From assembly GCF_002835805.1 (NCBI RefSeq), contig NZ_PISE01000011.1, forward strand, positions 62,001 through 126,000: a stretch of 64,000 nucleotides of DNA, given 5' to 3'. This DNA is from Niallia nealsonii. Lineage in GTDB: Bacteria; Bacillota; Bacilli; Bacillales; Cytobacillaceae. The position numbers and the translations under genes were made by a program. Every line of letters begins with the position of its first letter. Position 1 is the first letter of the stretch. Of the stretch, positions 16,739 to 25,317 are shown piece by piece. Below the pieces are notes generated by a model. That model searched no databases, had not been told where the DNA came from, and was given only the letters and a program-made list of their open reading frames with translations.

Positions 16739-17527
16739 TTACTTAGGTCCCTTTTTGCCATGTGGTCCTGGTCCTTTTTTTCCGCCTGGCCCCTTCTTTA
16801 ATCCTGGTCCTTTTTTATCGCCGGATTTTTCTTTTCCTTCAGATTTTTCTTTTCCTTCTGGCTTGTCTTTTTCTCCAGATTTTTCTTTTCCTTCTGACTT
16901 GCCTTTTCCGTCAGATTTTTCTTTTCCTTCTGACTTGCCTTTTCCTTCAGATTTTTCTTTTCCTTCTGGCTTGTCTTTTTCTCCAGATTTTTCTTTTCCT
17001 TCTGACTTGCCTTTTCTGTCAGATTTTTCTTTTCCTTCTGGCTTGCTTTTTTCGTCGGATTTTTCTTTTCCTTCTGACTTACCTTTTCCGTCGGATTTTT
17101 CTTTTCCTTCTGGCTTGCCTTTTTCGCCAGATTTTTCTTTTCCTTCTGACTTGCCTTTTCTGTCAGATTTTTCTTTTCCTTCTGACTTACCTTTTCCGTC
17201 AGATTTTTCTTTTCCTTCTGACTTGCCTTTTCCTTCAGATTTTTCTTTTCCTTCTGGCTTGTCTTTTTCTCCAGATTTTTCTTTTCCTTCTGACTTGCCT
17301 TTTTCGCTAGATTTTTCTTTTCCTTTTGGCTTGCCTTTTTCGTCAGATTTTTCTTTTCCTTTTGGCTTGCCTTTTTCGCTAGATTTTTCTTTTCCTTTTG
17401 ACTTGCCTTTTTCATCTACTTCCTTTTTTCCTACCAGTTTGCTTGAGCTTTCTTCAACTGAATTATCAGCCACTTCATCATTACTTTCCGATACAACTGC
17501 ACTTTCAATATTCTGATTTTCCTCCAA
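16739..17527 (-). CDS. CotG-like modular spore coat protein
   Basis: A 262-residue extremely charged protein. After an acidic, serine-rich N-terminus (1-39) come 16 tandem 12-residue units with consensus KGKSEGKEKSDG (about 40-231) and a degenerate 17th, then a Lys-Gly-Pro tail with KKGPGGKKGPGPHGKKGPK. At DNA level this is a 36-bp tandem repeat. CotG proteins of spore formers are defined by such cationic random-coil modules whose serines are phosphorylated by the CotH kinase. The identification rests on this architecture and on the adjacent cotH relic and cotB-like genes. The start must be TTG 17527, because a stop lies three codons upstream and no internal Met exists; GGTG lies eight bases before it. 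Confidence 0.75.
   Translation of the reverse strand: MEENQNIESAVVSESNDEVADNSVEESSSKLVGKKEVDEKGKSKGKEKSSEKGKPKGKEKSDEKGKPKGKEKSSEKGKSEGKEKSGEKDKPEGKEKSEGKGKSEGKEKSDGKGKSEGKEKSDRKGKSEGKEKSGEKGKPEGKEKSDGKGKSEGKEKSDEKSKPEGKEKSDRKGKSEGKEKSGEKDKPEGKEKSEGKGKSEGKEKSDGKGKSEGKEKSGEKDKPEGKEKSEGKEKSGDKKGPGLKKGPGGKKGPGPHGKKGPK
16780..17430. repeat. 36-bp tandem repeat array (about 17 units)
   Basis: The core of the CotG-like gene is a direct array of 36-bp units, read on the plus strand as variants around TTTTCTTTTCCTTCTGACTT. Units differ mainly at the codons for repeat residues 4, 5, 11 and 12. The array contains almost no stop codons in other frames, which creates long spurious open frames on both strands. 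Confidence 0.9.
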
Positions 17528-17554
17528 GTGCGCTCACCACTTTCTATAGATATT

Positions 17555-17588
17555 AGATTATTTCATTATAGATTATGTGAAATAATCT
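17555..17588. repeat. Inverted repeat upstream of the CotG-like gene
   Basis: AGATTATTTCA (17555-17565) and TGAAATAATCT (17578-17588) are perfect 11-bp arms around 12 bases. The loop holds CATAATCTA on the minus strand, which resembles a sigma-K -10 element (CATANNNTA). The element lies about 30-60 bases before the TTG start, so it could be an operator (for example for a coat regulator) or a 5'-UTR hairpin. Confidence 0.5.
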
Positions 17589-17777
17589 TGTGCCGATTAG
17601 GCTCTTATAAGTTCTTTACGAAAATATACTCTTGCCCTACCTGTAACAGCATGAAATGCAAACACCTATTGTCAAAAAATTAATTAGAGAGATATATAAT
17701 TATGATATCTTATAAAATTTTTATTCAATCGAACGTATACACAAATTAAATTAAAATACTTGAAATGATGGATGTAC

Positions 17778-18441
17778 ATGAAGATATTTGAAGATCAAAT
17801 TCATTTAAATGTGGAACCTAAAGATCCCCTCTCTTATTTGCAGTAAGATTTCATTAAATTGGCTTAATAGCATTGACATTGTATCTTCTAAGTCATAAAC
17901 GGGTCATTCGAAGGGATATATCTTCAAACCAAATCTTTTAATCAATCCTTATGTGGAAAAGAAGTTTACAGAACGGATGTATAATGATGAAGCCAATTTT
18001 TCGTTATTAACAATAGATGAAGCAGCTAAAGCCGATACTCTTCAAAGTTATACTATTAAATATAAAATGGGGGAAGGAAAATTAGATTTGACTAATTTAT
18101 TTGAGATATTAACATGGGATTGTGATGGAACATGAGAGAAAAACAAGCATGGAAATCTACTCTATTATAACCGGAACCCTATTAAAGGCTACGATATCTT
18201 ATATGCTAGACTTCTTAATACTTCCGTGTTTCAAAGATTCTATAAGGACAGATTGGAAGAAGTGATTTTTCTGAAGAAAAACAAGCTCTAAGCATTGAAT
18301 GATTTATTATTTAATCAGTTAAAATCTTGGATTGAGAAAGTCTCTGTATAAAAAGTAAAGCAAACTTTTCAAATTACAAAGAAAATTCATTTGAACATTT
18401 ATATAAAACTGAAGAAATTAATTGCTAAAAAAATTAACTAG
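17778..18441 (+). pseudogene. cotH spore-coat kinase, decayed
   Basis: Pieces of a CotH-type protein kinase lie in order but in several frames. IHLNVEPKDPLSYL is followed by a stop, then NGSFEGIYLQTKSFNQ, then NDEANFSLLTIDEAAKADTL, YTIKYKMGEGK and ILTWDCDGT (the WD.DGT metal-binding motif of CotH), then LLYYNRNPIKGYDILYARLL and FQRFYKDRLEE, then YKENSFEHLYKTEE. The N-terminal roughly 70 residues, including the start, are missing, and at least three frameshifts or stops are present. CotH phosphorylates CotB and CotG; here it lies exactly between homologues of both. Family resemblance is judged by eye but is consistent over six separate blocks. Confidence 0.75.
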
Positions 18442-18524
18442 TTCAGCATAACATCGTCCCTAGTTTAGAAGTACACTCAAAAGGCTTATTAAATAATAAA
18501 CCTAAAATAGGCAATTCCCATAGT

Positions 18525-18553
18525 ACTTTATCTTGCCATGGCACATATAAATA
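18525..18553 (+). promoter_or_regulatory. Possible sigma-K promoter of the first cotB-like gene
   Basis: AC at 18525-18526 and CATATAAATA at 18544-18553 are 17 bases apart, close to the sigma-K pattern AC-N16/17-CATANNNTA expected of a late coat gene. The -10 match is imperfect. Confidence 0.45.
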
Positions 18554-18585
18554 CAGGGAAAAACATAATAGGAGGTTATTGTAAT

Positions 18586-19101
18586 ATGAATAAAGAAGTG
18601 CTTCAATCTTTTGTTGGTAAAGTAGTAAAAGTCAATAGAGGTGGGCCGGAATCTCGTGTCGGCAAATTGCTGGGTGTAGGAGAAGACCATTTTACTATTC
18701 TTACAGAACAAGATGGGGTTGTTTATTATCAAACTCATCATATTAAAAGTTTAACAGAAAATGCAAAAAAAGGGATAGAATTTAACGTAGAAATACTAGA
18801 AGAACTTGAGTACATGTCAGCACCGACTTTATCAGCAGTTCTTGAAAGTATAAAATACAGTTGGGTAAAAATTAACCGTGGCGGTAAAGATTCCATTGAA
18901 GGTGTTTTAGAATCTAGTAATGATGATTTTATTACTGTTGTTTTTAATGAAGAAGTTATTAGACTGTCAATGTTCCATATCCAAAGTATTAGTTATGGCA
19001 AGAAGATTGAAAAAGCCAAACAAGAAAACGAAGAAGCAAACAAAGAAAAATCAAAAAACAAAAATAAAAACGAAAAAGAAGATAAATCTAAAGAAGGATA
19101 A
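18586..19101 (+). CDS. CotB-like spore coat protein
   Basis: A 171-residue protein with two copies of the CotB-type small beta-barrel-like repeat. The first is VGKVVKVNRGGPESRVGKLL ending VVYYQTHHIKSLTE (about 5-65), and the second has YSWVKINRGGKDSIEGVL and EEVIRLSMFHIQSISYG (about 85-140). The RGGPES and HHIKSI signatures match B. subtilis CotB. It ends in a lysine/glutamate/asparagine-rich tail (about 145-171) that is far shorter than the serine-rich tail of CotB. CotB is an outer-coat protein stabilised by CotH and CotG. AGGAGG precedes ATG 18586; an upstream frame start at 18538 lies before that site and is rejected. Confidence 0.85.
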   Translation: MNKEVLQSFVGKVVKVNRGGPESRVGKLLGVGEDHFTILTEQDGVVYYQTHHIKSLTENAKKGIEFNVEILEELEYMSAPTLSAVLESIKYSWVKINRGGKDSIEGVLESSNDDFITVVFNEEVIRLSMFHIQSISYGKKIEKAKQENEEANKEKSKNKNKNEKEDKSKEG

Positions 19102-19104
19102 GCT

Positions 19105-19143
19105 AACTTATTGTCGCTTCTCTTTTAGAAGCGACAATAAGTT
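19105..19143 (+). terminator. Perfect 17-bp hairpin between cotB-like genes
   Basis: AACTTATTGTCGCTTCT (19105-19121) pairs fully with its complement at 19127-19143 around a five-base loop. It ends two bases before the ribosome site of the next gene. It may attenuate transcription or mask translation of the downstream gene. Confidence 0.7.
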
Positions 19144-19158
19144 TGAGGAGGTCTTAAG

Positions 19159-20598
19159 GTGAAAGGGCTTAATTTACCGCGAGCTTTAGATAAACTAAAA
19201 GGGTTTAAAATTGGAATTTTCCTTAATACTGATCGTTTTGTTGAGGGTCTCTTATTAGATGTTAAAGATGATCATATTATTCTTGAAATGGACAATAAAA
19301 TATTTTATTTTCCATTAAATCAAATTCATGCGATTACAAAAAAATCAAAAGATAATAATCGACAGGCTTTAGATACTCCTTACCCAAACAAAAATCATTT
19401 AATAGAAGTTTTAAATGATTTTAGGTATAACTGGGTAACCATCAACGGCTTAGGTAACCCAACTTTTACTGGTTTACTAAGCAAAATAACAGAAGAATAT
19501 ATTATGCTATTAAATAATGATGAACAAATCTATATTCAAAAATCATTTATTTCTAATATTTTGAATGGTGTTTATGAAGTAAAGGAGGAGAAAAATACAG
19601 TTGAAGAGAATCCCTCTGAAAACAATACTTTAAGGGATAATTCAAAAGAAACGAATGCGGAAAATAAATTAGCTGATCCTCAGGATGAAATAAAAATAAC
19701 GGACATCAACAATGACGAAGAAATTGCAGATAAAAACACTATTGGTGAGAAAACTTTACAAGCAGCAGAAAACGATCATTTATCTAACGAACATTCAATC
19801 CCTTTAGATAATACAAAACTCGCTGAAACATCACATGATTTAGCAGCAGAAATGCTACAAAATCCTAACATTAACAACTTGCTAAACGAGGAAGATTCTA
19901 TCTTTTCTCAAGATATAAGCAGCACTGATGCGCCCAAAAATGCCATAAAAATAACGGATATCAACAATGATGAAGAAATTGCAAATGAAAAAACTATTGG
20001 TGAGAAAAGTTTACAAGCAGCAGAAAACGATCATTTATCTAATGAACATTCAATTGCTTTAAATAATATAGATGAAAATCAAAAATCAGATGAAACATCC
20101 AGTGGTTTAGCAGAAGAAATGCCACAAGATAAAAATTCTCAAAATCCAGATCGTAGCATTAACAACTTGCTAAATGAAGAGGAGCCTATTCTTTCTCAAG
20201 ATCTGAGTAGTTCTTTACCAAATAAATCTTTTATTGATCCTAGTCCTCTTGTTCAATCCTTCATGCCAAAAAACCACAAAAAAAAGAAAGAAGTCGCAGC
20301 ACACAACTCCCATCCACCAAATATAGCTTTATTCGAAAAGGATTATATTAAGCATCCCCTTAACCCACTAGGCGAATTATGCAGTCGCAGCATGAAAAAG
20401 ATCAACAAATCATGTAAAAAAGAACCTATGGAATATAAAGCCATTTCTATTAACAAAAAGAAAGATTCTCAACCAATAATCGAAAATAAAATAGATTCAA
20501 AAGAACAAAAATACTTGTTGGAGAAACAATATTATTCCCTTATGAAACATGCAGAACAAATGTATTTAAAATTAAGAAAAGAACGTTTAAAAGACTAA
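19159..20598 (+). CDS. CotB-related spore coat protein with long acidic insert
   Basis: A 479-residue protein with two CotB-type repeats at the N-terminus (GFKIGIFLNTDRFVEGLLLD to PLNQIHAITKK, about 13-70, and YNWVTINGLGNPTFTGLL to FISNILNG, about 90-138). A long acidic low-complexity stretch (about 145-360) contains an internal duplication with an 85-codon offset: KITDINNDEEIA occurs twice, and so do GEK(T/S)LQAAENDHLSNEHSI and NNLLNEE. The C-terminal 120 residues are basic and helical. The start is GTG 19159 with GAGGAGGT at good spacing. It is probably cotranscribed with the preceding cotB-like gene through a hairpin. Confidence 0.75.
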   Translation: MKGLNLPRALDKLKGFKIGIFLNTDRFVEGLLLDVKDDHIILEMDNKIFYFPLNQIHAITKKSKDNNRQALDTPYPNKNHLIEVLNDFRYNWVTINGLGNPTFTGLLSKITEEYIMLLNNDEQIYIQKSFISNILNGVYEVKEEKNTVEENPSENNTLRDNSKETNAENKLADPQDEIKITDINNDEEIADKNTIGEKTLQAAENDHLSNEHSIPLDNTKLAETSHDLAAEMLQNPNINNLLNEEDSIFSQDISSTDAPKNAIKITDINNDEEIANEKTIGEKSLQAAENDHLSNEHSIALNNIDENQKSDETSSGLAEEMPQDKNSQNPDRSINNLLNEEEPILSQDLSSSLPNKSFIDPSPLVQSFMPKNHKKKKEVAAHNSHPPNIALFEKDYIKHPLNPLGELCSRSMKKINKSCKKEPMEYKAISINKKKDSQPIIENKIDSKEQKYLLEKQYYSLMKHAEQMYLKLRKERLKD

Positions 20599-20793
20599 AT
20601 ATTAAATGCCACTGGATTGAAAATAAAAGTTATATCATACATTAAAGAAAGTCATCTTTTTCATCATCTAATGCTGAAAAGCTGAATATGTATAGTTGTT
20701 CCTTAGAAGCACTGGCAGCTTAAATATTCATCTAAACTTCTAGGATGAAAAATGACTTACCATGCACCACTATTACTAAAGGAGGGAATTTGA

Positions 20794-21471
20794 ATGGATA
20801 ACTTTAAGAGTTTAATTGGAGAAGAAGTGAATATTGAAATATCTGGAAGAATATTTTTTTCTGGTATACTAATAGACAATGGATTAGATATTTTAGTGCT
20901 TTTTAAGGATAAAAAATATCTATATATCCCTCTTATCCATGTCCATAATATTAAAAAAAGAATAAAAAACTATGCAGAACAATCCTTAGAAGCCCCAAAG
21001 GATACTATGCTGCCTTTTCAAAATGAAGCGGAGTCTATCTCTTATAGAAAAATTTTAAACAATGCCAAAGGACAATTTGTAGAAATATTTGTAACAGGAA
21101 ACAAGTCAATACATGGCTACATTACAAGTGTATTAAATGATTATATCGTTTTTTATTCCCCTGTTTTCAAAACAATTTTCATTTCTATGCAACATTTAAA
21201 GTGGTTAGTCCCTTATACCACAAATTCCACTCCTTATACTCTAAACAATACAAACTTACCTGTTGTTCCTGCAAGCATCCCTCTAGCTCGGACCTTTGAA
21301 GAACAATTGAAGAAATCTATAGGACAATTATTGGTTTTTGATTTAGGCGACAATCCGGATAAAGTAGGGTTAGTAAAAAACATCTCGAATAACATTATAG
21401 AAATTGCCAATGCAGAAGGTCTTCCGATTTTTTGGAAGTTATCACATTTAAAATCTGTTCATTTACCATAA
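20794..21471 (+). CDS. CotB-related spore coat protein
   Basis: A 225-residue protein with three CotB-type beta repeats: FKSLIGEEVNIEISGRIFFS to PLIHVHNIKK (4-52), GQFVEIFVTGNKSIHGYI to SMQHLKWLVP (about 92-142) and GQLLVFDLGDNPDKVGLV to LSHLKSVHL (about 180-224). It lacks the charged C-terminal tail of CotB. AAAGGAGGG precedes the ATG, and an intrinsic terminator overlaps the stop. It closes the coat island. Its separate start region (195 bases from the previous gene) suggests its own promoter. Confidence 0.75.
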   Translation: MDNFKSLIGEEVNIEISGRIFFSGILIDNGLDILVLFKDKKYLYIPLIHVHNIKKRIKNYAEQSLEAPKDTMLPFQNEAESISYRKILNNAKGQFVEIFVTGNKSIHGYITSVLNDYIVFYSPVFKTIFISMQHLKWLVPYTTNSTPYTLNNTNLPVVPASIPLARTFEEQLKKSIGQLLVFDLGDNPDKVGLVKNISNNIIEIANAEGLPIFWKLSHLKSVHLP

Positions 21472-21492
21472 TTTTCGGAATTATGTTTTTTT
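21467..21492 (+). terminator. Terminator of the third cotB-like gene
   Basis: CATAATT (21467-21473) pairs with AATTATG (21479-21485), followed by seven Ts. The stem includes the last codons of the gene. Confidence 0.8.
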
Positions 21493-21670
21493 ATATATAA
21501 TATTTTCATTAAATAAAATATAACTATAGGTTCCTCTAAGATGGGAATTAATCCTCAGATTTTAAAGAGAAATACTCACATCCAGAGGAAAGAATTACTC
21601 AGTAATTTAATGGCTAGAATATTCCGAGGATTATTATTGATACAACTAATTATTGATGACATCAGATTGA

Positions 21671-23026
21671 TTAATAAAAAAATAATTCTATCCATAAATA
21701 CAAAATTGTTAGTGTGAATAATACAGTTGCAGGAATGGCTATAATAGTAACTTTAAGGTATTTTCCCCAAGTAATTTTAATTTTATTTTGCTGCAGAATA
21801 TGGAACCAAATTAATGTGGCTAACGTTCCGGTAGGAAATAATAATGATCCAATATCGCTCCCTACAATATTGGCCAAATAAATCGTTTTTAACGTGATTG
21901 GATCTAGTCCCATTTCTGTCAATGTTAAAGTCCCAATCATTAAAGCAGGATGATTATTAAATATATTTGATATTATTGATAGAATGGTACCCATAATTAT
22001 ACTTGCATTAAATAAACTATCTTTAACTACCGGTTCCACCACTGTTACTAATAAGTTTGTTAAGCCTATATTGTGTAAACCATACACAATAATATACATA
22101 TTAAAAGCGAAAATAAAAATGTACCACGGTGTCTTTTTTAACATGTCAATCGGATTTAATTTCAAATAAAGCCAACGCCATATCAACAAAACAATCGAAC
22201 TTGTAACGGCAACTAAAGATACTGAGATGCCAAGATATGAAGCTAAAAAAAGGAGGATTCTTACGAGTAAAACAAACATCAATACAGAAACCATTAACCT
22301 TGTTTGTCGTTTGTATACCTCTTTATTGGGCTCAGACTTTAAGGGGTGTAAAGTGGAAAATTGCGTAAAGTCAATATCTCTTGGAAAATGATAAACTTTT
22401 TTAGGCAGTTGTTTGTAGAAAATTAAAAATAATAATGTTGCGAGGAATAATAACCCTAAGGTTCCTGGAATAAACATCATAATGGTGTGCATATAAAGGT
22501 CCATCCCAATAATTTTCAACGCGATTAAATTTACAATATTGCTTACTCCTATTGGTGTACTAGAAGCTGTAGCAATGAGTGCACCACTAATTAAATAAGG
22601 GAATTTTTGTCTATTACTCATTCCCAAATGCTTTAATATCAGCAATAATACTGGTGTAGTTATTAATATGCTCCCATCATTATTTAAGAAAAGAGTCATT
22701 AAAAAACATAACAGATTGCAAAACCAAAAAAGTCTGATTCCAGAACCCTTGGCAGCCTTTAATAACTTGGCAGCTGCCCAGTGGAAAAATCCAATACTCT
22801 CCATCGTTAATGCCATTACCATTGTTGCTATTATTGTTAAAGCTGCTCCAGTGACTTTCATGCTTATATCCCCAAGATCTGCTAAAGATACGCTCCCGCT
22901 AAATAATATAAGTATTGCTCCTATAGTTGCACTTGTTGCCTCGTTTATACCTTTTGGTCTCCAAAAAATAAGAATCATAGTTATTATGAAAGAGATGACT
23001 GTAAGAAGCGGTGTTATGCTTGCCAA
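21671..23026 (-). CDS. ArsB/NhaD-superfamily anion permease
   Basis: A 451-residue integral membrane protein with about 11-12 helices. The first half has NNDGSILITTPVLLLIL (about 114-130), matching the ANDGAALILTPI motif of ArsB-like arsenite permeases and related ion transporters, followed by STPIGVSNIVNLIA; a similar half repeats near NNHPALMIGTLTL. Proteins of this group export arsenite or move Na+/dicarboxylates. No ars operon genes are nearby, so arsenite export is only one possibility. It is transcribed alone. The start region has a weak GGGGG-type site (ccccct on the plus strand). Confidence 0.75.
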   Translation of the reverse strand: MASITPLLTVISFIITMILIFWRPKGINEATSATIGAILILFSGSVSLADLGDISMKVTGAALTIIATMVMALTMESIGFFHWAAAKLLKAAKGSGIRLFWFCNLLCFLMTLFLNNDGSILITTPVLLLILKHLGMSNRQKFPYLISGALIATASSTPIGVSNIVNLIALKIIGMDLYMHTIMMFIPGTLGLLFLATLLFLIFYKQLPKKVYHFPRDIDFTQFSTLHPLKSEPNKEVYKRQTRLMVSVLMFVLLVRILLFLASYLGISVSLVAVTSSIVLLIWRWLYLKLNPIDMLKKTPWYIFIFAFNMYIIVYGLHNIGLTNLLVTVVEPVVKDSLFNASIIMGTILSIISNIFNNHPALMIGTLTLTEMGLDPITLKTIYLANIVGSDIGSLLFPTGTLATLIWFHILQQNKIKITWGKYLKVTIIAIPATVLFTLTILYLWIELFFY

Positions 23027-23361
23027 CTAATACACCCCCTTTTTAGATTACGATTCACAGCTATCACGCTCCTTTAACTGTCTCTAGTAAGTACTTGTAC
23101 TATATGTATACGCTAATAAAGTAATTGTGATATAAACTATTAACCTAAAATGTTAAAATCAACTATTATCTTTACCTGATACTTGTCATATTAAGTTAGA
23201 TGCATCATTTAAATTATAAAAAGTCGTTTAAAATGCATGGCAGCATCAATTGTAGATGATTAGAGAAATCAATTGATGAACGTACTTCTTTCCCATTACG
23301 TGTGATGTTTGGTGAATATCGTCACCATTCATTAGAAATATGCAATAAAATAGTTTATCTT
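23027..23361. other. Intergenic region, possible gene relic
   Basis: It is mostly AT-rich. At about 23270-23360 the plus strand encodes a short coherent stretch including SFPLRVMFGEYRHHSLEICN without a start or ribosome site, perhaps the tail of a lost gene; it is not recognised. No RNA or repeat is seen. Confidence 0.3.
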
Positions 23362-23556
23362 TCATACAACAAAAAAAGTGCCAAGCAGCCCTACAAAACA
23401 GGATGATGTCTGACACAAATTTAAAGATTGTCCTTCTTGCTTTACTACTAAATCTTGAGGTTTATTTATCAAAAGTTCATAGCCATTTATTGTTACTCTA
23501 ATTGATTCACTAACAATACTTCCTGAAAAAGGGCTGGAAATATTGGTACAAATCAA
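23362..23556 (-). CDS. Short unknown reading frame
   Basis: A 64-codon frame starting with TTG 23556, with AAAGGA nine bases upstream. It contains a beta-strand-like segment (SESIRVTINGYELLINKPQD) and a Cys-containing hydrophobic end CQTSSCFVGLLGTFFVV. No family is recognised, and the region is otherwise decayed. It may be the remnant of a longer gene or a small protein; support is weak. Confidence 0.3.
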   Translation of the reverse strand: MICTNISSPFSGSIVSESIRVTINGYELLINKPQDLVVKQEGQSLNLCQTSSCFVGLLGTFFVV

Positions 23557-23744
23557 TATATCTATTCCTTTTTGCTACATCACTGATTTTGTTTTTGGCA
23601 GCCTTTGCAGGAATTCTTCTCTTTCGAATATCGTGATAGACCATCTCTACAATAATTTGCTGCCTAATCAGCTTGCTATTCTATCAATTAGAATTTTATC
23701 CACTATAATACCCTACAATATCCGCCGTTCCTTAATAATTTCCA

Positions 23745-23776
23745 CAAAAAAGATGGTTGAAATACTTTTCAACCAT
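23745..23776 (-). terminator. Terminator of the diguanylate cyclase gene
   Basis: ATGGTTGAAA (23753-23762) pairs perfectly with TTTCAACCAT (23767-23776), followed on the minus strand by six Ts, about 90 bases past the stop. Confidence 0.8.
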
Positions 23777-23863
23777 CCCTTTTTGCCATGTAATTTCATT
23801 TTAATACTAGCCTCATTTTCTCCATTTAAACGAGTATTGTTTTACGATAGCAGGCTTCACTAA

Positions 23864-25129
23864 TCAGTCTACTTTTGATTTTACGCCAACAGAAGTAGTT
23901 CCGCTAAAATACTCTACACGATTCCGGCCCTTGGACTTGGATTCATAAAGAGCACTATCTGCATCTTTCATCAGCTTCTCCATATTTTCAGCCTTGCTAA
24001 CATTTCCTGTTGTAATGCCGATGCTAATTGTCACCCGATCGGAAAAAGGAGAATACTCATGAGGTATTTCCATTTTAAATACTGCTTTGCGAATAGATTC
24101 CGCTAGTTGCTCTACCGCTTTTACATCCAAATCAAATACAGCTGCAACAAATTCCTCCCCACCAAATCGTGCAGAGATACCATCGAAAAAATGAATAGAA
24201 GCTTGTATCTTTTGCGCAACAGACTTAAGTATTTTATCACCTTCAAGATGTCCATAATGATCATTAAATAACTTAAAAGCATCAATATCAATCATCATCA
24301 AGGTAAGTTTACGCTTTTTATTCGCTCCGATTAAAGTATCTCGGATATATTTCTGAAATCCTCTGCGGTTTGGAATTTGAGTTAACTCATCAATAATCGT
24401 CATTTTCTTCAACTGCTTATTAGCCTTAGCTAATTCCTTATTAATCTTTTCATTCTCTTCCATTTTCAAGGCAAGTCTTTCATTGGACTCCGTTAAAAGC
24501 AGTTTATTAAAAAAATTAGAAGCATAACTTGTATATAACATTCGCGAAGCCAACCAGCAAAAGAATAAGAATACTGTTAGATTAATATAATGTCCCATTA
24601 ATATAGCTGAAGAAGGCTGAAAAATTGGCAAACCAAAAAGAAGCACAGTAATTGGCGCTATATACAACAACAAAATCGTCCGGTTGGAAGCATGAAAAAG
24701 GACCGATACGCACATAAAATTAACTGCAAAAGCCATAACGTGGCCATATTCTTTTTGGTCCACAAGAGTAACAGCCGCTCCCCATACTAAAAAAAAGCAC
24801 ACAAAAGATAATAAACCTAGTTGAATTCTGTTATAAAATCTTTCGGTATAAGTTTCCTTCTTTTCCATTCTATTAATATATACAAGCATAAAGAAACTCA
24901 TTAACATCAGAATAAAATATAATACAAAATAAATAGTAATTACAAAATGACCATGATTTTCTTCATAGGATGAAGATATATTCATACATATTAGAATCGC
25001 TTCAAATAAAATAACAATCTGTGCAAAAAGCTTGCAGCGCTGCATGTTTTCTTTTAATAAATGCATTTTCAACAATTGTTGTTTTTCACGAGAAACTTGT
25101 GGCACGACAAATACATTTTTAAATTTCAT
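23864..25129 (-). CDS. Membrane diguanylate cyclase (GGDEF)
   Basis: A 421-residue protein with about six membrane helices in its first 200 residues, a short coiled coil (about 212-242) and a C-terminal GGDEF domain (about 245-415). The active-site loop reads RFGGEEF (GGEEF at 323-327), so cyclic-di-GMP synthesis should be possible. An RxxD inhibitory site five residues upstream is not evident (DGISA). The N-terminus is a sensor of unknown signal. The start is taken at 25129 because GATGAGG lies six bases upstream; an ATG at 25144 overlaps that site. It fits with the riboswitch at 54.2 kb and the GGDEF-EAL gene at 54.7 kb. Confidence 0.88.
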   Translation of the reverse strand: MKFKNVFVVPQVSREKQQLLKMHLLKENMQRCKLFAQIVILFEAILICMNISSSYEENHGHFVITIYFVLYFILMLMSFFMLVYINRMEKKETYTERFYNRIQLGLLSFVCFFLVWGAAVTLVDQKEYGHVMAFAVNFMCVSVLFHASNRTILLLYIAPITVLLFGLPIFQPSSAILMGHYINLTVFLFFCWLASRMLYTSYASNFFNKLLLTESNERLALKMEENEKINKELAKANKQLKKMTIIDELTQIPNRRGFQKYIRDTLIGANKKRKLTLMMIDIDAFKLFNDHYGHLEGDKILKSVAQKIQASIHFFDGISARFGGEEFVAAVFDLDVKAVEQLAESIRKAVFKMEIPHEYSPFSDRVTISIGITTGNVSKAENMEKLMKDADSALYESKSKGRNRVEYFSGTTSVGVKSKVD

Positions 25130-25317
25130 AATTAGCCTCATCATAGTAAGATAGTTTCTTTCTTATTATATAAAAAACAAGAACAAGGACATATAATTTT
25201 TTTCTAAAATATAGGATAGTATGCTGATTTTTAGATCTAAGTACTTGCTTCATAGCAAAACCCACTAATTTCAAGTAAAATAAACACAAATAATAAAAAA
25301 ATGCAGACCATTATTTC

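Noticed and set aside
16798-17415. 205-codon minus-strand frame of KKASQKEKKNL repeats
   Set aside because: It is another frame of the same 36-bp repeat. The chosen frame has an N-terminal non-repetitive domain, a ribosome site and a coherent C-terminal tail, while this one does not.
16662-17516. 284-codon plus-strand open frame rich in Phe-Pro-Ser repeats
   Set aside because: It is the antisense of the CotG-like repeat array. The 36-bp units contain no stops in several frames, and there is no ribosome site or plausible protein composition.
23543-23863. 106-codon plus-strand open frame
   Set aside because: It has no ribosome site, no recognisable motifs, and contains the terminator hairpin of the opposite diguanylate cyclase gene.
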